DNA from: Glycomyces salinus
GTDB lineage: Bacteria; Actinomycetota; Actinomycetes; Mycobacteriales; Micromonosporaceae
Length of the DNA: 64,000 bases
Direction of reading: 5' to 3'
Assembly (NCBI RefSeq): GCF_016428645.1
Contig: NZ_JAELXW010000010.1
Location: 100,346 to 164,345, forward strand
Shown: in pieces, positions 37,160-44,276 of the stretch
Layout of the letters: every line of letters begins with the position of its first letter
How positions within the stretch are numbered: the first letter of the stretch is position 1
The notes under the pieces: generated by a model
Seen by the model: only the letters and a program-made list of their open reading frames with translations
Told to the model about the DNA's origin: nothing
The model's database searches: none
Program-made: the position numbers and the translations under genes

Positions 37160-37525
37160 GTGCCTGAGAACATTCTCCCCCACTCAGGGGGCAAGACCAA
37201 CTCGCATTCGGCCACGACACACGGCCAAGCCTCTCCACCTGCCTCCATAGAGCGAGGTTCCTTCAGCGACGGCATCCGCTCCTTCACCGTCCGAACCTCC
37301 TGTGCCGAGGCTCCCGACTCCTTCCAAGTCCACGTGACCGGCCGATCCTCAGAGGTTGTCCTCGTCATCTCGGGACTCGGCACCAACGACCTGCGCGCCA
37401 CCTGGGGACCGCAGTGGCGCACCGCCTCCGAAGGCTGGCGCGACTGGTTCGAGGCGACCGCCTTCATGGTCTTCTACAACGGCCAACGCCCGCACTCCGG
37501 ACGAGAGCGAGTCTGCAATGGCTGA
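37160..37525 (+). CDS. Hypothetical protein, divergent from the XRE operon
   Basis: A 121-residue protein starting at GTG 37160 after a good GGAGG. The first ~40 residues are Ser/His/Pro-rich; the rest is compact (RSFTVRTSCAEAPDSFQVHV, VVLVISGLGTNDLRATWG, WRDWFEATAFMVFYN). There is no signal peptide or membrane helix. No family is recognised. Its stop overlaps the next gene by eight bases, so the two act together. Similar small genes near XRE/DUF397 loci suggest a shared role. Confidence 0.6.
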   Translation: MPENILPHSGGKTNSHSATTHGQASPPASIERGSFSDGIRSFTVRTSCAEAPDSFQVHVTGRSSEVVLVISGLGTNDLRATWGPQWRTASEGWRDWFEATAFMVFYNGQRPHSGRERVCNG

Positions 37526-37760
37526 CATGACAGACGCCTACTGCGGCGAGTTCCGGCGCGGCCCGGCCGTGTTCTGCGTCTTCCGGTTCGACGACGAGAC
37601 CTACCGGGTCGAGGCCGACGACGGCAACGGCCCTTCTCCGGTCTGCCGCCTCACCGACGACCCCAAGGGCCCAGTGAACTGGCACGGAGCATGGAACGGC
37701 GACCGCTGGTGCTCCTGGATCGAGGCCGAGGCCCGCAAGGTCATCAAGAACCCCGAATAG
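37518..37760 (+). CDS. Hypothetical protein
   Basis: An 80-residue acidic protein (MADMTDAYCGEFRRGPAVFC...) with three cysteines and a Trp-rich second half (VNWHGAWNGDRWCSWIEAEA). Overlap with the upstream gene by eight bases implies coupled translation. No family is recognised. A terminator hairpin follows 22 bases after its stop. Confidence 0.6.
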   Translation: MADMTDAYCGEFRRGPAVFCVFRFDDETYRVEADDGNGPSPVCRLTDDPKGPVNWHGAWNGDRWCSWIEAEARKVIKNPE

Positions 37761-37782
37761 CCTGCTACCGGGTGAGGAAAGA

Positions 37783-37818
37783 GAGGTCCGGTCGATCAGT
37801 GGGGGTCGACCGGACCTC
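37783..37818 (+). terminator. Terminator hairpin after the two small genes
   Basis: A perfect 13-bp inverted repeat (37783-37795 and 37806-37818) with a 10-base loop closes the two-gene plus-strand unit. It has no T-run. Confidence 0.65.
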
Positions 37819-37892
37819 CCAACCATTGAGGCCCGCTCAGCGAATCGCCAAGAGCTGTCACTGATGTGGGCGCACCGGAACTCGACAACCTC

Positions 37893-37938
37893 CGTCAACC
37901 AAGGTTGACGATACCTCGTCCGTCAACTACGGTTGACG
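37893..37938 (+). promoter_or_regulatory. Promoter with two overlapping palindromic operators
   Basis: Two near-identical palindromes, CGTCAACC-AA-GGTTGACG (37893-37910) and CGTCAAC-TACG-GTTGACG (37921-37938), lie 28 bases apart centre to centre. They embed a promoter: TTGACG (37905-37910), a 17-base spacer and TACGGT (37928-37933), six bases before the ATG at 37940. One site covers the -35 and the other the -10, and the second ends one base before the start codon, so the message should be leaderless. The downstream HTH protein is the likely ligand. Confidence 0.75.
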
Positions 37939-37939
37939 C

Positions 37940-38176
37940 ATGGACATCGAAGAATTCACGGCCTTGGCGACGGCGACCGCCGATCCCGACCCCTTGCTGG
38001 GGTTGCAGGCCGTCAGCCAAATGCGAGCCGAGACCGAACGCCTTGAAGCGGTGCTGGTCCGGCGAGCGCGCAACAACGGCTCCAGCTGGGCGCAGATCGC
38101 TACCATCTTGGGCGTTTCGAAGCAGGCGGTTCACAAGAAGCACGGCGGTCGCGGCCTGCTCGGGGGACGGTCATGA
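37940..38176 (+). CDS. Small helix-turn-helix regulator
   Basis: A 78-residue protein: an N-terminal helical part (EEFTALATATADPDPLLGLQ) and a C-terminal helix-turn-helix (NNGSSWAQIATILGVSKQAVHKKH). The basic end GRGLLGGRS overlaps the next gene. There is no effector domain. It starts directly at the end of the second operator with no ribosome-binding site, consistent with leaderless translation. It overlaps the serine hydrolase gene by four bases (ATGA) and probably represses both genes. Confidence 0.85.
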   Translation: MDIEEFTALATATADPDPLLGLQAVSQMRAETERLEAVLVRRARNNGSSWAQIATILGVSKQAVHKKHGGRGLLGGRS

Positions 38177-39153
38177 CCCCGGTAATCGACGGAGACGAGC
38201 GGCTCGCCGCCGAACTCGGCGGACTCCTCAGGCCACGCCACCGCATCGCAGCCGCAGCCGTGGTCACGCCAGAGGAAGTCAAGACGGCCAGCATCGGCAC
38301 CCGACTCGAATCCGACTTCGAGGTCGGCTCGATTTCCAAGGGCTTCACCGGACTGCTGTACGCCGATTCGATCGCGCGCGGCGAGGTCGACCCCCAGACC
38401 ACCCTCAGCGAGTTGCTGCCGCTCGAAACCGCCCCGGTAGGCCGGGTGACGCTGCGATCGCTGAGCGAGCACCGATCGGGGCTGCCCTCACTGCCGTCGG
38501 CGGCGCAGCCCTATCGGCGCACGATGGCCTTGTGGCGGAAGGGCACCAATCCCTACGGCGAGGATCTCGAACAGCTCCTCGACCAGGCTCGCACTGTCAA
38601 ACCCGGCAGGCCGCGACCCCGCTACTCCAATTTCGGGTTCGAGCTGCTGGGCCACGCCCTCGCCTCCGCCGCTGACACCGATTACACCTCGCTCCTTCAG
38701 GAGCGGATCGCCGCCCCGCTGGGGCTGAACTGCTGCTACACCCCGGCCACGACCGACGAGCTACGCGACGGCGCACTCACCGGCACCAGCCGAAAAGGCC
38801 ATCCGCGAGAGCCCTGGACCGGCGAAGCCCTGGCTCCGGCGGGCGGCATCCGGGCCACCATCACCGCAATGGCCAACCTGACCAAAGCTCTGTTGGAAGG
38901 CACCGCTCCGGGCCTTCACGCGCTCGAACCGGTCGCGCCATTCAGCACTGGCGCCCGCATCGGCGCCGCATGGATCACCATCCGGGTGAAGGGACGGACC
39001 ATCACCTGGCACAACGGGGGCACCGGCGGTTTCCGGTCCTGGATCGGGCTCGACCGGGACGCGGGCACCGGAGTCGTGATCCTCTCGGCGACCTCTGCCT
39101 CGGTCGACCGCCACGGTTTCACGCTCCTGACCGGACTCAAGACTGCGAGCTGA
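38173..39153 (+). CDS. Beta-lactamase-like serine hydrolase
   Basis: A 326-residue serine hydrolase of the class C/DD-peptidase fold with Ser53-Ile-Ser-Lys56 (EVGSISKGF), RYSNFG as the YSN motif near residue 155 and HNGGTGG as the third motif near residue 280. No signal peptide is visible, so it may act inside the cell. Coupled to the small HTH gene, it forms a self-regulated two-gene cassette. Lactam hydrolysis is possible but esterase or peptidase action is as likely. Confidence 0.87.
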   Translation: MTPVIDGDERLAAELGGLLRPRHRIAAAAVVTPEEVKTASIGTRLESDFEVGSISKGFTGLLYADSIARGEVDPQTTLSELLPLETAPVGRVTLRSLSEHRSGLPSLPSAAQPYRRTMALWRKGTNPYGEDLEQLLDQARTVKPGRPRPRYSNFGFELLGHALASAADTDYTSLLQERIAAPLGLNCCYTPATTDELRDGALTGTSRKGHPREPWTGEALAPAGGIRATITAMANLTKALLEGTAPGLHALEPVAPFSTGARIGAAWITIRVKGRTITWHNGGTGGFRSWIGLDRDAGTGVVILSATSASVDRHGFTLLTGLKTAS

Positions 39154-39228
39154 GCTCGATAACCGTTGAAGCACACGGGCTGAGCATTGGGATCCCCGTA
39201 GTTCATCGGAGTTGTATAGGGTCCGGCC

Positions 39229-39750
39229 ATGACTGGATCTGGTTCGCTGCCGCAGGAAGTCCGTGACGGCTTCGCGGTCTCGTTCGCCGTGGCGTGCGCG
39301 TTCTTCACCGACCCCGCCGGAAGAGCGCTCGTGGTCAAACCGAACTACCGCGACGACTGGCAGTTCGTGGGCGGCATGGTCGACAAGGGCGAGTCACCGC
39401 ATGATGCCTGCGCGCGTGAAGTCAAAGAAGAGATCGGGTTGGACATGCCGGTCGGTGACCTGCTGGTGCTCGACTACGAGCCGGACCACGCGTTCGTGGG
39501 CGCGCCGATGACGACCTACGTCTTCGACGGCGGCGTCATCGACGATCCGGACCTGATACGGCTGCAAGCCGACGAGCTCGAAGAGTTCAGCTTCCTACCG
39601 GTAGAATCGGCGGCGCGCTTGTTCGCCGACTTCAGTCGGGCGCGTCTCGGGCTGGCTGCGGAGGCTCGTCGGACGGGGAAGACGGTCTTCCAGCCATACT
39701 TCCCTGGCTGCAGGGACGAAACCTGCTTAGCGGCGATATCGTTCGGCTAA
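39229..39750 (+). CDS. NUDIX hydrolase
   Basis: A 173-residue NUDIX protein. The box is GGMVDKGESPHDACAREV followed by KEEIGLD, matching GX5EX7REUXEEXGU with all catalytic Glu residues. It would hydrolyse a nucleoside diphosphate linked to another group; the substrate is unknown. A Cys pair near the C-terminus (PGCRDETC) is unusual. The 3' end overlaps the convergent secreted-protein gene by 24 bases. Confidence 0.9.
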   Translation: MTGSGSLPQEVRDGFAVSFAVACAFFTDPAGRALVVKPNYRDDWQFVGGMVDKGESPHDACAREVKEEIGLDMPVGDLLVLDYEPDHAFVGAPMTTYVFDGGVIDDPDLIRLQADELEEFSFLPVESAARLFADFSRARLGLAAEARRTGKTVFQPYFPGCRDETCLAAISFG

Positions 39751-40101
39751 GTGGTTCGCGCGGCCAAGGCAGGCAATATGATCCGTATCCTCGGCCTCGA
39801 ATACGGTGTAGGTCGACCAGCCGTCGACTCTCTGGTCACAGTAGCGCTGTTCCCAGCCGGAGGAATCCTTCATGGAGTCGCGGACGGGAACTGACGCAAT
39901 CACGGCGTAGTCCGCGAACATCGAGTCACAGGAGTCCAATATCAGGTACTTGTCGACCAGATACCTGGATACACAGGTGACAGGTTCGGCGTCAGCGATC
40001 TGATTGGGAGCGGCGAGCAGCGCGGTTCCGATGAGGCCCGCCAGGCCGACCGCGCCGATGGAGAGCATCGTCGCTTTGCGCTTGCGAGGGGGCTTCACCA
40101 T
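39727..40101 (-). CDS. Hypothetical secreted or membrane-anchored protein
   Basis: A 124-residue protein with a basic start (MVKPPRKRKATML) and one hydrophobic helix (SIGAVGLAGLIGTALLAAP), acting as signal peptide or anchor. The exported part has five cysteines, suggesting disulfides. No family is recognised. An ATG two codons upstream is also possible. Confidence 0.6.
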   Translation of the reverse strand: MVKPPRKRKATMLSIGAVGLAGLIGTALLAAPNQIADAEPVTCVSRYLVDKYLILDSCDSMFADYAVIASVPVRDSMKDSSGWEQRYCDQRVDGWSTYTVFEAEDTDHIACLGRANHLAERYRR

Positions 40102-40241
40102 GCCCATCCTAGCCGCCACGGGTGTCGACCCCGTGGGGGCGGCGCCAGCGAGCCGTCAATGAGTCAAGGGCGGGGCCGATGGATGGATGATCCGGACCTG
40201 GTAGGCCGAGGTGTGGCTCACGGCCTCTGCGGACGGAACAG

Positions 40242-40655
40242 CTAGCCCTCGGTCCAGCGGCGGATCGCGTTGATCGTGTCCTCCGGGGAGGTGTTGAAGC
40301 AGAGCCGGATCGACGGGTTCAGCTCAATCAGGACATTGACGATCCGCTCGAACAGCAGCGTGTGCTCCACCAACGCCCGAATCCCTGCGCCGATCATTGC
40401 CAGCGGGAACGTCTCTCGTCCGAACGCCTCCCGAAGCATGGCCTCGGCCTCGTCGGGATCCTTGCCGATCATGCAGTGCTCGGCATCGATCCCCGCCTCC
40501 TCCAGTGCGGACTGCCCGGCCTCGATGCGAGCCGCGAGGATCTCGGGTGTCAACCCGTCAGGCAGGTCCCCGGGCTCGAACGCCTGCGGAGCGATCCCGA
40601 CGAACAATGTCCGACCGCGGACCGGCCCTGCAGCGACAGAATCTTTGTGGGACAT
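40242..40655 (-). CDS. Conserved hypothetical protein
   Basis: A 137-residue soluble protein with a regular alpha/beta pattern: a TLFVGIAPQAFEPGDLPDGL start, acidic middle helices (DPDEAEAMLREAFGRE) and IVNVLIELNPSIRLCFNTSP near the end. The pattern resembles flavodoxin-like or Rossmann proteins but no motif secures it. The ATG at 40655 has GAAGGG upstream. Codon bias supports coding. It stands beside the repeat region. Confidence 0.6.
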   Translation of the reverse strand: MSHKDSVAAGPVRGRTLFVGIAPQAFEPGDLPDGLTPEILAARIEAGQSALEEAGIDAEHCMIGKDPDEAEAMLREAFGRETFPLAMIGAGIRALVEHTLLFERIVNVLIELNPSIRLCFNTSPEDTINAIRRWTEG

Positions 40656-40718
40656 ACGAACACCCTTCTAGCAGGCCAAGGATTCGTTGCAGAGCCACAA
40701 CCCTACCGCCCCTGGAGG

Positions 40719-41000
40719 ACCGGCTAGGGCCAATGCCGTTCGGTTCGGGCTGGGGATCGGGTGTCGAGGTCGACCGACTCACCGGAGCCCGAAGTGACCC
40801 CGGGCTGCCGCGGACCGGGCTTGCCCGGTATCAGGCACGAACGGCGCCGAGCCCGGTCGTCGGAGCATCCAGGCCCGGACCGTGCGTGCTTGACAGGAGG
40901 CAAGCCTCCTTCGCAGCAACCTGGGGTCACTTGGCTCCAGGCCGGACTCGGCCTCAGCACCAGTGCTCCAACCGAACGGCATTGCGGCTAGGGCCGGTCG
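40719..41000. repeat. Inverted pair of a structured ~140-bp repeat
   Basis: Two diverged copies face each other: copy A on the plus strand (about 40719-40858) and copy B on the minus strand (about 41000-40862). Both share AATGCCGTTCGGTT near the outer end, AGTGACCCC in the middle and a 6-bp hairpin. The hairpin is ACCGGG-CTTG-CCCGGT in A (40814-40829) and AGGAGG-CTTG-CCTCCT in B (40910-40895), so three stem positions change with compensation. A third copy is at 63626-63722. There is no credible gene here; it could be a REP-like mobile repeat or an RNA element. Confidence 0.75.
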
Positions 41001-41063
41001 GGTTCCGACTTGAATTCCGTGATCGAGCCCGTGGGCCCCCGTCACTTCTCTGGCCGCTTGCCC

Positions 41064-41112
41064 GGCTGAGCGGCGGGAACGCGTTCAACGACTCGTCTCG
41101 TACCTGGTCAGG
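41064..41112 (+). repeat. 49-bp direct repeat, copy 1
   Basis: This stretch matches 41611-41659 at 46 of 49 bases. It contains the DUF1801 stop codon and, on the minus strand, encodes LTRYETSR-stop, the same ending as the reductase-like gene covered by copy 2. Confidence 0.85.
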
Positions 41113-41461
41113 CCCCGGCGGCCTCTCGCGATGCCCGAACCAGCCGTTCGACGAGGTCGTCCGGAATCGGTTTGCGCGGCGAGAAGGTGATGCCGGTCTT
41201 GGTCGCCTTGAACCCGGCGGCCGCGATTTCCTCGGCATGATCGGCGATGGCGCTGGGAAGGACATATAGCCCGCACTGCTTGCTGAAAGCCGCATAGCTC
41301 GCGACGACAGTGCCGCTGACGACGAATCCCGGCATGTTGTAGGCCACGACCTCCTCCGCCTCCGGCAGGGTGTCGGCCAGGAGCGTGCGCAAGCGGTTCA
41401 GCGATGGCCGGAACGGTTCGGGTGCCGCGGCGATATAGGCGTCGTGGTCGGCTGTCGTCAT
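41108..41461 (-). CDS. DUF1801 domain protein
   Basis: A 117-residue DUF1801 (YdhG-like) protein: AAAPEPFRPSLNRLRTLLAD, then PEAEEVVAYNMPGFVVSG with the conserved YNMP core and FKATKTGITFSPRKPIPDDL near the end. The function of the family is unknown. The ATG at 41461 has AGGAG upstream. The gene is bracketed by 49-bp direct repeats and its stop lies inside one of them, suggesting insertion or duplication at this place. Confidence 0.85.
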   Translation of the reverse strand: MTTADHDAYIAAAPEPFRPSLNRLRTLLADTLPEAEEVVAYNMPGFVVSGTVVASYAAFSKQCGLYVLPSAIADHAEEIAAAGFKATKTGITFSPRKPIPDDLVERLVRASREAAGA

Positions 41462-41610
41462 GGTCGTGATTCGCTCCTGACTCCGGCCTGCTCCGATGTG
41501 TCGTTGCTCCAGTGCCGACGCCGGACTCGGCCCCTGAACGAGACTGTACAGCTCGCTGGGAAATGCCCTCGGCTTATCGGGGCTTCGAGCCGCTCGGCGG
41601 TGAATTTGCT

Positions 41611-41659
41611 GGCTGAGCGGCGGGAACGCGTTCAGCACCTCGTCTCGTACCTGGTCAGG
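41611..41659 (+). repeat. 49-bp direct repeat, copy 2
   Basis: Second copy, 547 bases from the first, with three mismatches. It covers the last codons and stop of the dihydrofolate-reductase-like gene and 21 bases beyond. Confidence 0.85.
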
Positions 41660-42198
41660 ACCACCCCGCCGGGGAACGTCCGCGTCCCTGTCAGGTTCAG
41701 GTTCACCCAGTTGTCCAGCGCCGTGTAGAACGACGTGCCGCCGCCGACCAGGACCGGATGGGTGACGATCGTATACTCGTCGATCAGCCCGGCGCGCATG
41801 GCCGCCGCGGCGAGCGTCGCGCCGCCGACCCTCATCGGTTCGCCGTCCACGGCCTTGAGCCGCGTGATCTCCTCGACCGCGTCACCGGAGAACAGGCGGG
41901 CGTTCCAGTCGACCTTCTCGATCGACGAGGAGAACACCACCTTCGGTGTGTCCCGCCAGTTCCGCGCGAACTCGATCTGCGTCGGGGTGGCATCGGCCTG
42001 GCGGTCGCCGGTCGGCCAGTAGGAGCTCATGGTCTCCCAGAGCTTCCGCCCGTACAGCATCAGGCCGATCGCCAGCTCCTGGTCGAGCCACCACTGGAAC
42101 AGCTCGTCGCTCGGCTCGCTCCACCCGTGGTCGTCGCCGGGCGCGGCGATGTAGCCGTCCAGGCTCACGTTCATGCCGTAGACCAGTTTTCGCGCCAT
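41632..42198 (-). CDS. Dihydrofolate reductase-like (RibD C-terminal domain) protein
   Basis: A 188-residue NADPH-dependent reductase-like protein of the RibD_C/DHFR fold: KLVYGMNVSLDGYIAAPGDDHG at the start, LMLYGRKLWETM, the FARNWRDTPKVVFS strand, and MRVGGATLAAAAMRAGLIDEY and HPVLVGGGTSFY near the end. Homologues are numerous in actinomycetes with unknown substrates. The ATG at 42198 follows AAAGGGATGG. Its 3' end carries one of the two 49-bp repeats. Confidence 0.87.
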   Translation of the reverse strand: MARKLVYGMNVSLDGYIAAPGDDHGWSEPSDELFQWWLDQELAIGLMLYGRKLWETMSSYWPTGDRQADATPTQIEFARNWRDTPKVVFSSSIEKVDWNARLFSGDAVEEITRLKAVDGEPMRVGGATLAAAAMRAGLIDEYTIVTHPVLVGGGTSFYTALDNWVNLNLTGTRTFPGGVVLTRYETRC

Positions 42199-42305
42199 GC
42201 CATCCCTTTCCGTAGGTCGGTCTAGAAAGTTGAGACCGGTTCGGCGCATCGGATTCATCGGTGCGCTGCCGGATTTTCCGGCTGTCCTCGCGGGGCCGGA
42301 TCCAG

Positions 42306-44228
42306 TCAGCCGATCTCTCTGGGGTCGATCTGGATTCTCACCGGTTCGGCCTTCGCGTTCGCTCGCGCCGCGTTCGCCCGCGCCAAGGCGCCCGCCAGCG
42401 CGGCGCCGTCTCTTCGACGCACTCGCAGCAGCAGGCGCTCGGTGTGCTCGTCGATCGGGATCGGGCCGATCGGCTCGGCCCCCAGCTCGGGCGGGAGGTC
42501 GGCCGCCAGCTTCTCCGGGGTCCCGTTCGGGCCCGACAGCGCCGCCATCTTCATCGCGGGCGGGAAGCCCAGCTCGGCGCGCTCGTTCAGTTCCCTGGCC
42601 GCGAACCAGGCCGGGTCCCACCTCAGGAGCGCCTGCACCACCGGGAGCCCCCCGTCGGCGACCACCACGGCCGTCCCGTCCGGTCGGGCCAGCGCCATCG
42701 CGTTCATCCAACGCCGCAGGGCCTCCTCGGAGGCCGTCAGGTCGGCGCGCGTCAGCAGCGCCCACGTGTCCAGCAGGAGCACCGCGCCGTAGCCGTCCGG
42801 GGCCGGCGGCTCCACTCCGGGCGTGGCCACCACGACCACGCGGCCGCCCGGCGCCTGGTCCAGGCGGTTCTCCCCCGTCGACTCCACCACCTCGACGCCC
42901 CCGAACGCGCCCGCCATCTCCTCGGCAGTGCGCTCGGCGCCGATCACTCGGGCCCGGACCTTCGCAGACCCGCATTCCCGGCAGCGGTGGTCATGGCTGG
43001 TCTTGCCGCACCAGCCGCACACCGGGGCCCGCCTGAGCCCGGTGAGCCGCAGCGGGCCCGAGCAGTGCGGGCAGACGGCCCTGGTCCGGCAGCGCTGGCA
43101 CGAGACGGCCGGGACATAGCCCCGCCTCGGGACCTGGACGAGCACCGGCCGGTCGCGGTCCAGCGCCGCCTTCGCGGTCTCCCATGCCACTGTCGGCAGC
43201 CTCGCCGTGCCCCCTGACGGGTCCCGGGCCATGTCGGACTCGTCCCCCACCGGCACGATCCGCGGGGCCGCCGAACGGATCGCCTCGCGGGAGCCGGTGA
43301 CCGACACGGCCCACTTGGTGTCGACCAGGAGCTGCGCCTGCGGCGTGCGGGCATGGCCCGCCACCAGGCAGGCCGAATCAGCCAGTCCGGCGCGGGTCAG
43401 CAGGACCTCCCGGGCGTGGGGGTACGGCGCGCGGCGCTCCACGTGGGAGGCGTCGCCGTCGTCCCAGATGGCCACCAGGCCGAGGTCCTCCACCGGGGCG
43501 AACGCCACGGCCCTGGTCCCGGCCACGATGCGCACAGTGCCCCGCGCAGCCCGCAGAAACGCCCGGTAGCGCCTGGTGGGGCCGAGCTGGGCAGAGAGGG
43601 TCACATGCCGATCGGGGCCGAGCACGTTCGTCAGGGCGGCGTCCAGGCGGTCGAGGTCGGCCTGGTCGGGCACGACCAGCACCGCTCCCCTGCCGCCCGC
43701 CGCCGTCGTGGCCGCGGCCTCGGCGAGGCGCCGGGGCCAGTCCTCGCCGGGCAGGGCGCTCCATACCGTCTTCGGCGCCTTCCCGTCGCGGAGCGCGCGC
43801 AGGAATGCCTCGCCTGCGATATATCTATTCCAATGAGTGTCGGTCGGCGCGGCCACCGGCAGCGCTTCCCCGGGTTCCTCGTCCTCGACGCGTTTGCGCC
43901 GCTCGGGCACGGCCAGGCGCAGCACGTCGGCCAGGGTTCCGGCGTAGCGGTCGGCCACGGCCCGAGTCAGGCGGGCGACCTCGTCGGTCAGGACCGGCTC
44001 GGGCGAGACCAGCTCGGAGAGCCACAGGAGCTTGCCCTCGAAGTCGCTGGCGCGCTTGACGGCGATGACGTAGCCGCCGATCTTGCGGCGTCCGAAGCGG
44101 ACCTTCACCCGGCAGCCCGGCGTCACCGCATCGCGCAGATCCTCGGGGATCCGGTAGTCGAAGAGCCGGTCGAGTTGCGGCAGAGGCTGGTCGATGCACA
44201 CCGCTGCGATCGGACCGGACTCTGACAT
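42306..44228 (-). CDS. priA: Primosomal protein N' (PriA), degenerate helicase
   Basis: A 640-residue PriA. It keeps the N-terminal 3'-DNA-binding domain (FDYRIPEDL...GCRVKVRFGRRKIGGYVI) and eight zinc-binding cysteines (CQRC, CPHC, CGWC, CREC). The ATPase motifs are lost: no GxGKT is present where Walker A should be (TVWSALPGEDWPRRLAE) and DEEH is replaced by IWDDGDASH. This matches known actinobacterial PriA proteins, which probably load replication proteins without unwinding DNA. Confidence 0.92.
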   Translation of the reverse strand: MSESGPIAAVCIDQPLPQLDRLFDYRIPEDLRDAVTPGCRVKVRFGRRKIGGYVIAVKRASDFEGKLLWLSELVSPEPVLTDEVARLTRAVADRYAGTLADVLRLAVPERRKRVEDEEPGEALPVAAPTDTHWNRYIAGEAFLRALRDGKAPKTVWSALPGEDWPRRLAEAAATTAAGGRGAVLVVPDQADLDRLDAALTNVLGPDRHVTLSAQLGPTRRYRAFLRAARGTVRIVAGTRAVAFAPVEDLGLVAIWDDGDASHVERRAPYPHAREVLLTRAGLADSACLVAGHARTPQAQLLVDTKWAVSVTGSREAIRSAAPRIVPVGDESDMARDPSGGTARLPTVAWETAKAALDRDRPVLVQVPRRGYVPAVSCQRCRTRAVCPHCSGPLRLTGLRRAPVCGWCGKTSHDHRCRECGSAKVRARVIGAERTAEEMAGAFGGVEVVESTGENRLDQAPGGRVVVVATPGVEPPAPDGYGAVLLLDTWALLTRADLTASEEALRRWMNAMALARPDGTAVVVADGGLPVVQALLRWDPAWFAARELNERAELGFPPAMKMAALSGPNGTPEKLAADLPPELGAEPIGPIPIDEHTERLLLRVRRRDGAALAGALARANAARANAKAEPVRIQIDPREIG

Positions 44229-44276
44229 AAACCAGTTCTACCAGGTGTCTCCGACGTCCGGAGACCCTCGGCGGTC

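Noticed and set aside
36804..37250. 148-codon plus-strand frame over the XRE 5' end and control region
   Set aside because: It crosses the AT-rich promoter region and has no coding bias; the XRE gene and GTG 37160 gene explain the region better.
38173..39153. Antibiotic-resistance beta-lactamase call
   Set aside because: Motifs show the fold only; there is no signal peptide and esterase or peptidase members share the same motifs.
40724..41045. Several short frames in both directions within the repeat pair
   Set aside because: They exist in all frames, share sequence only because the DNA repeats, and have no starts with ribosome-binding sites.
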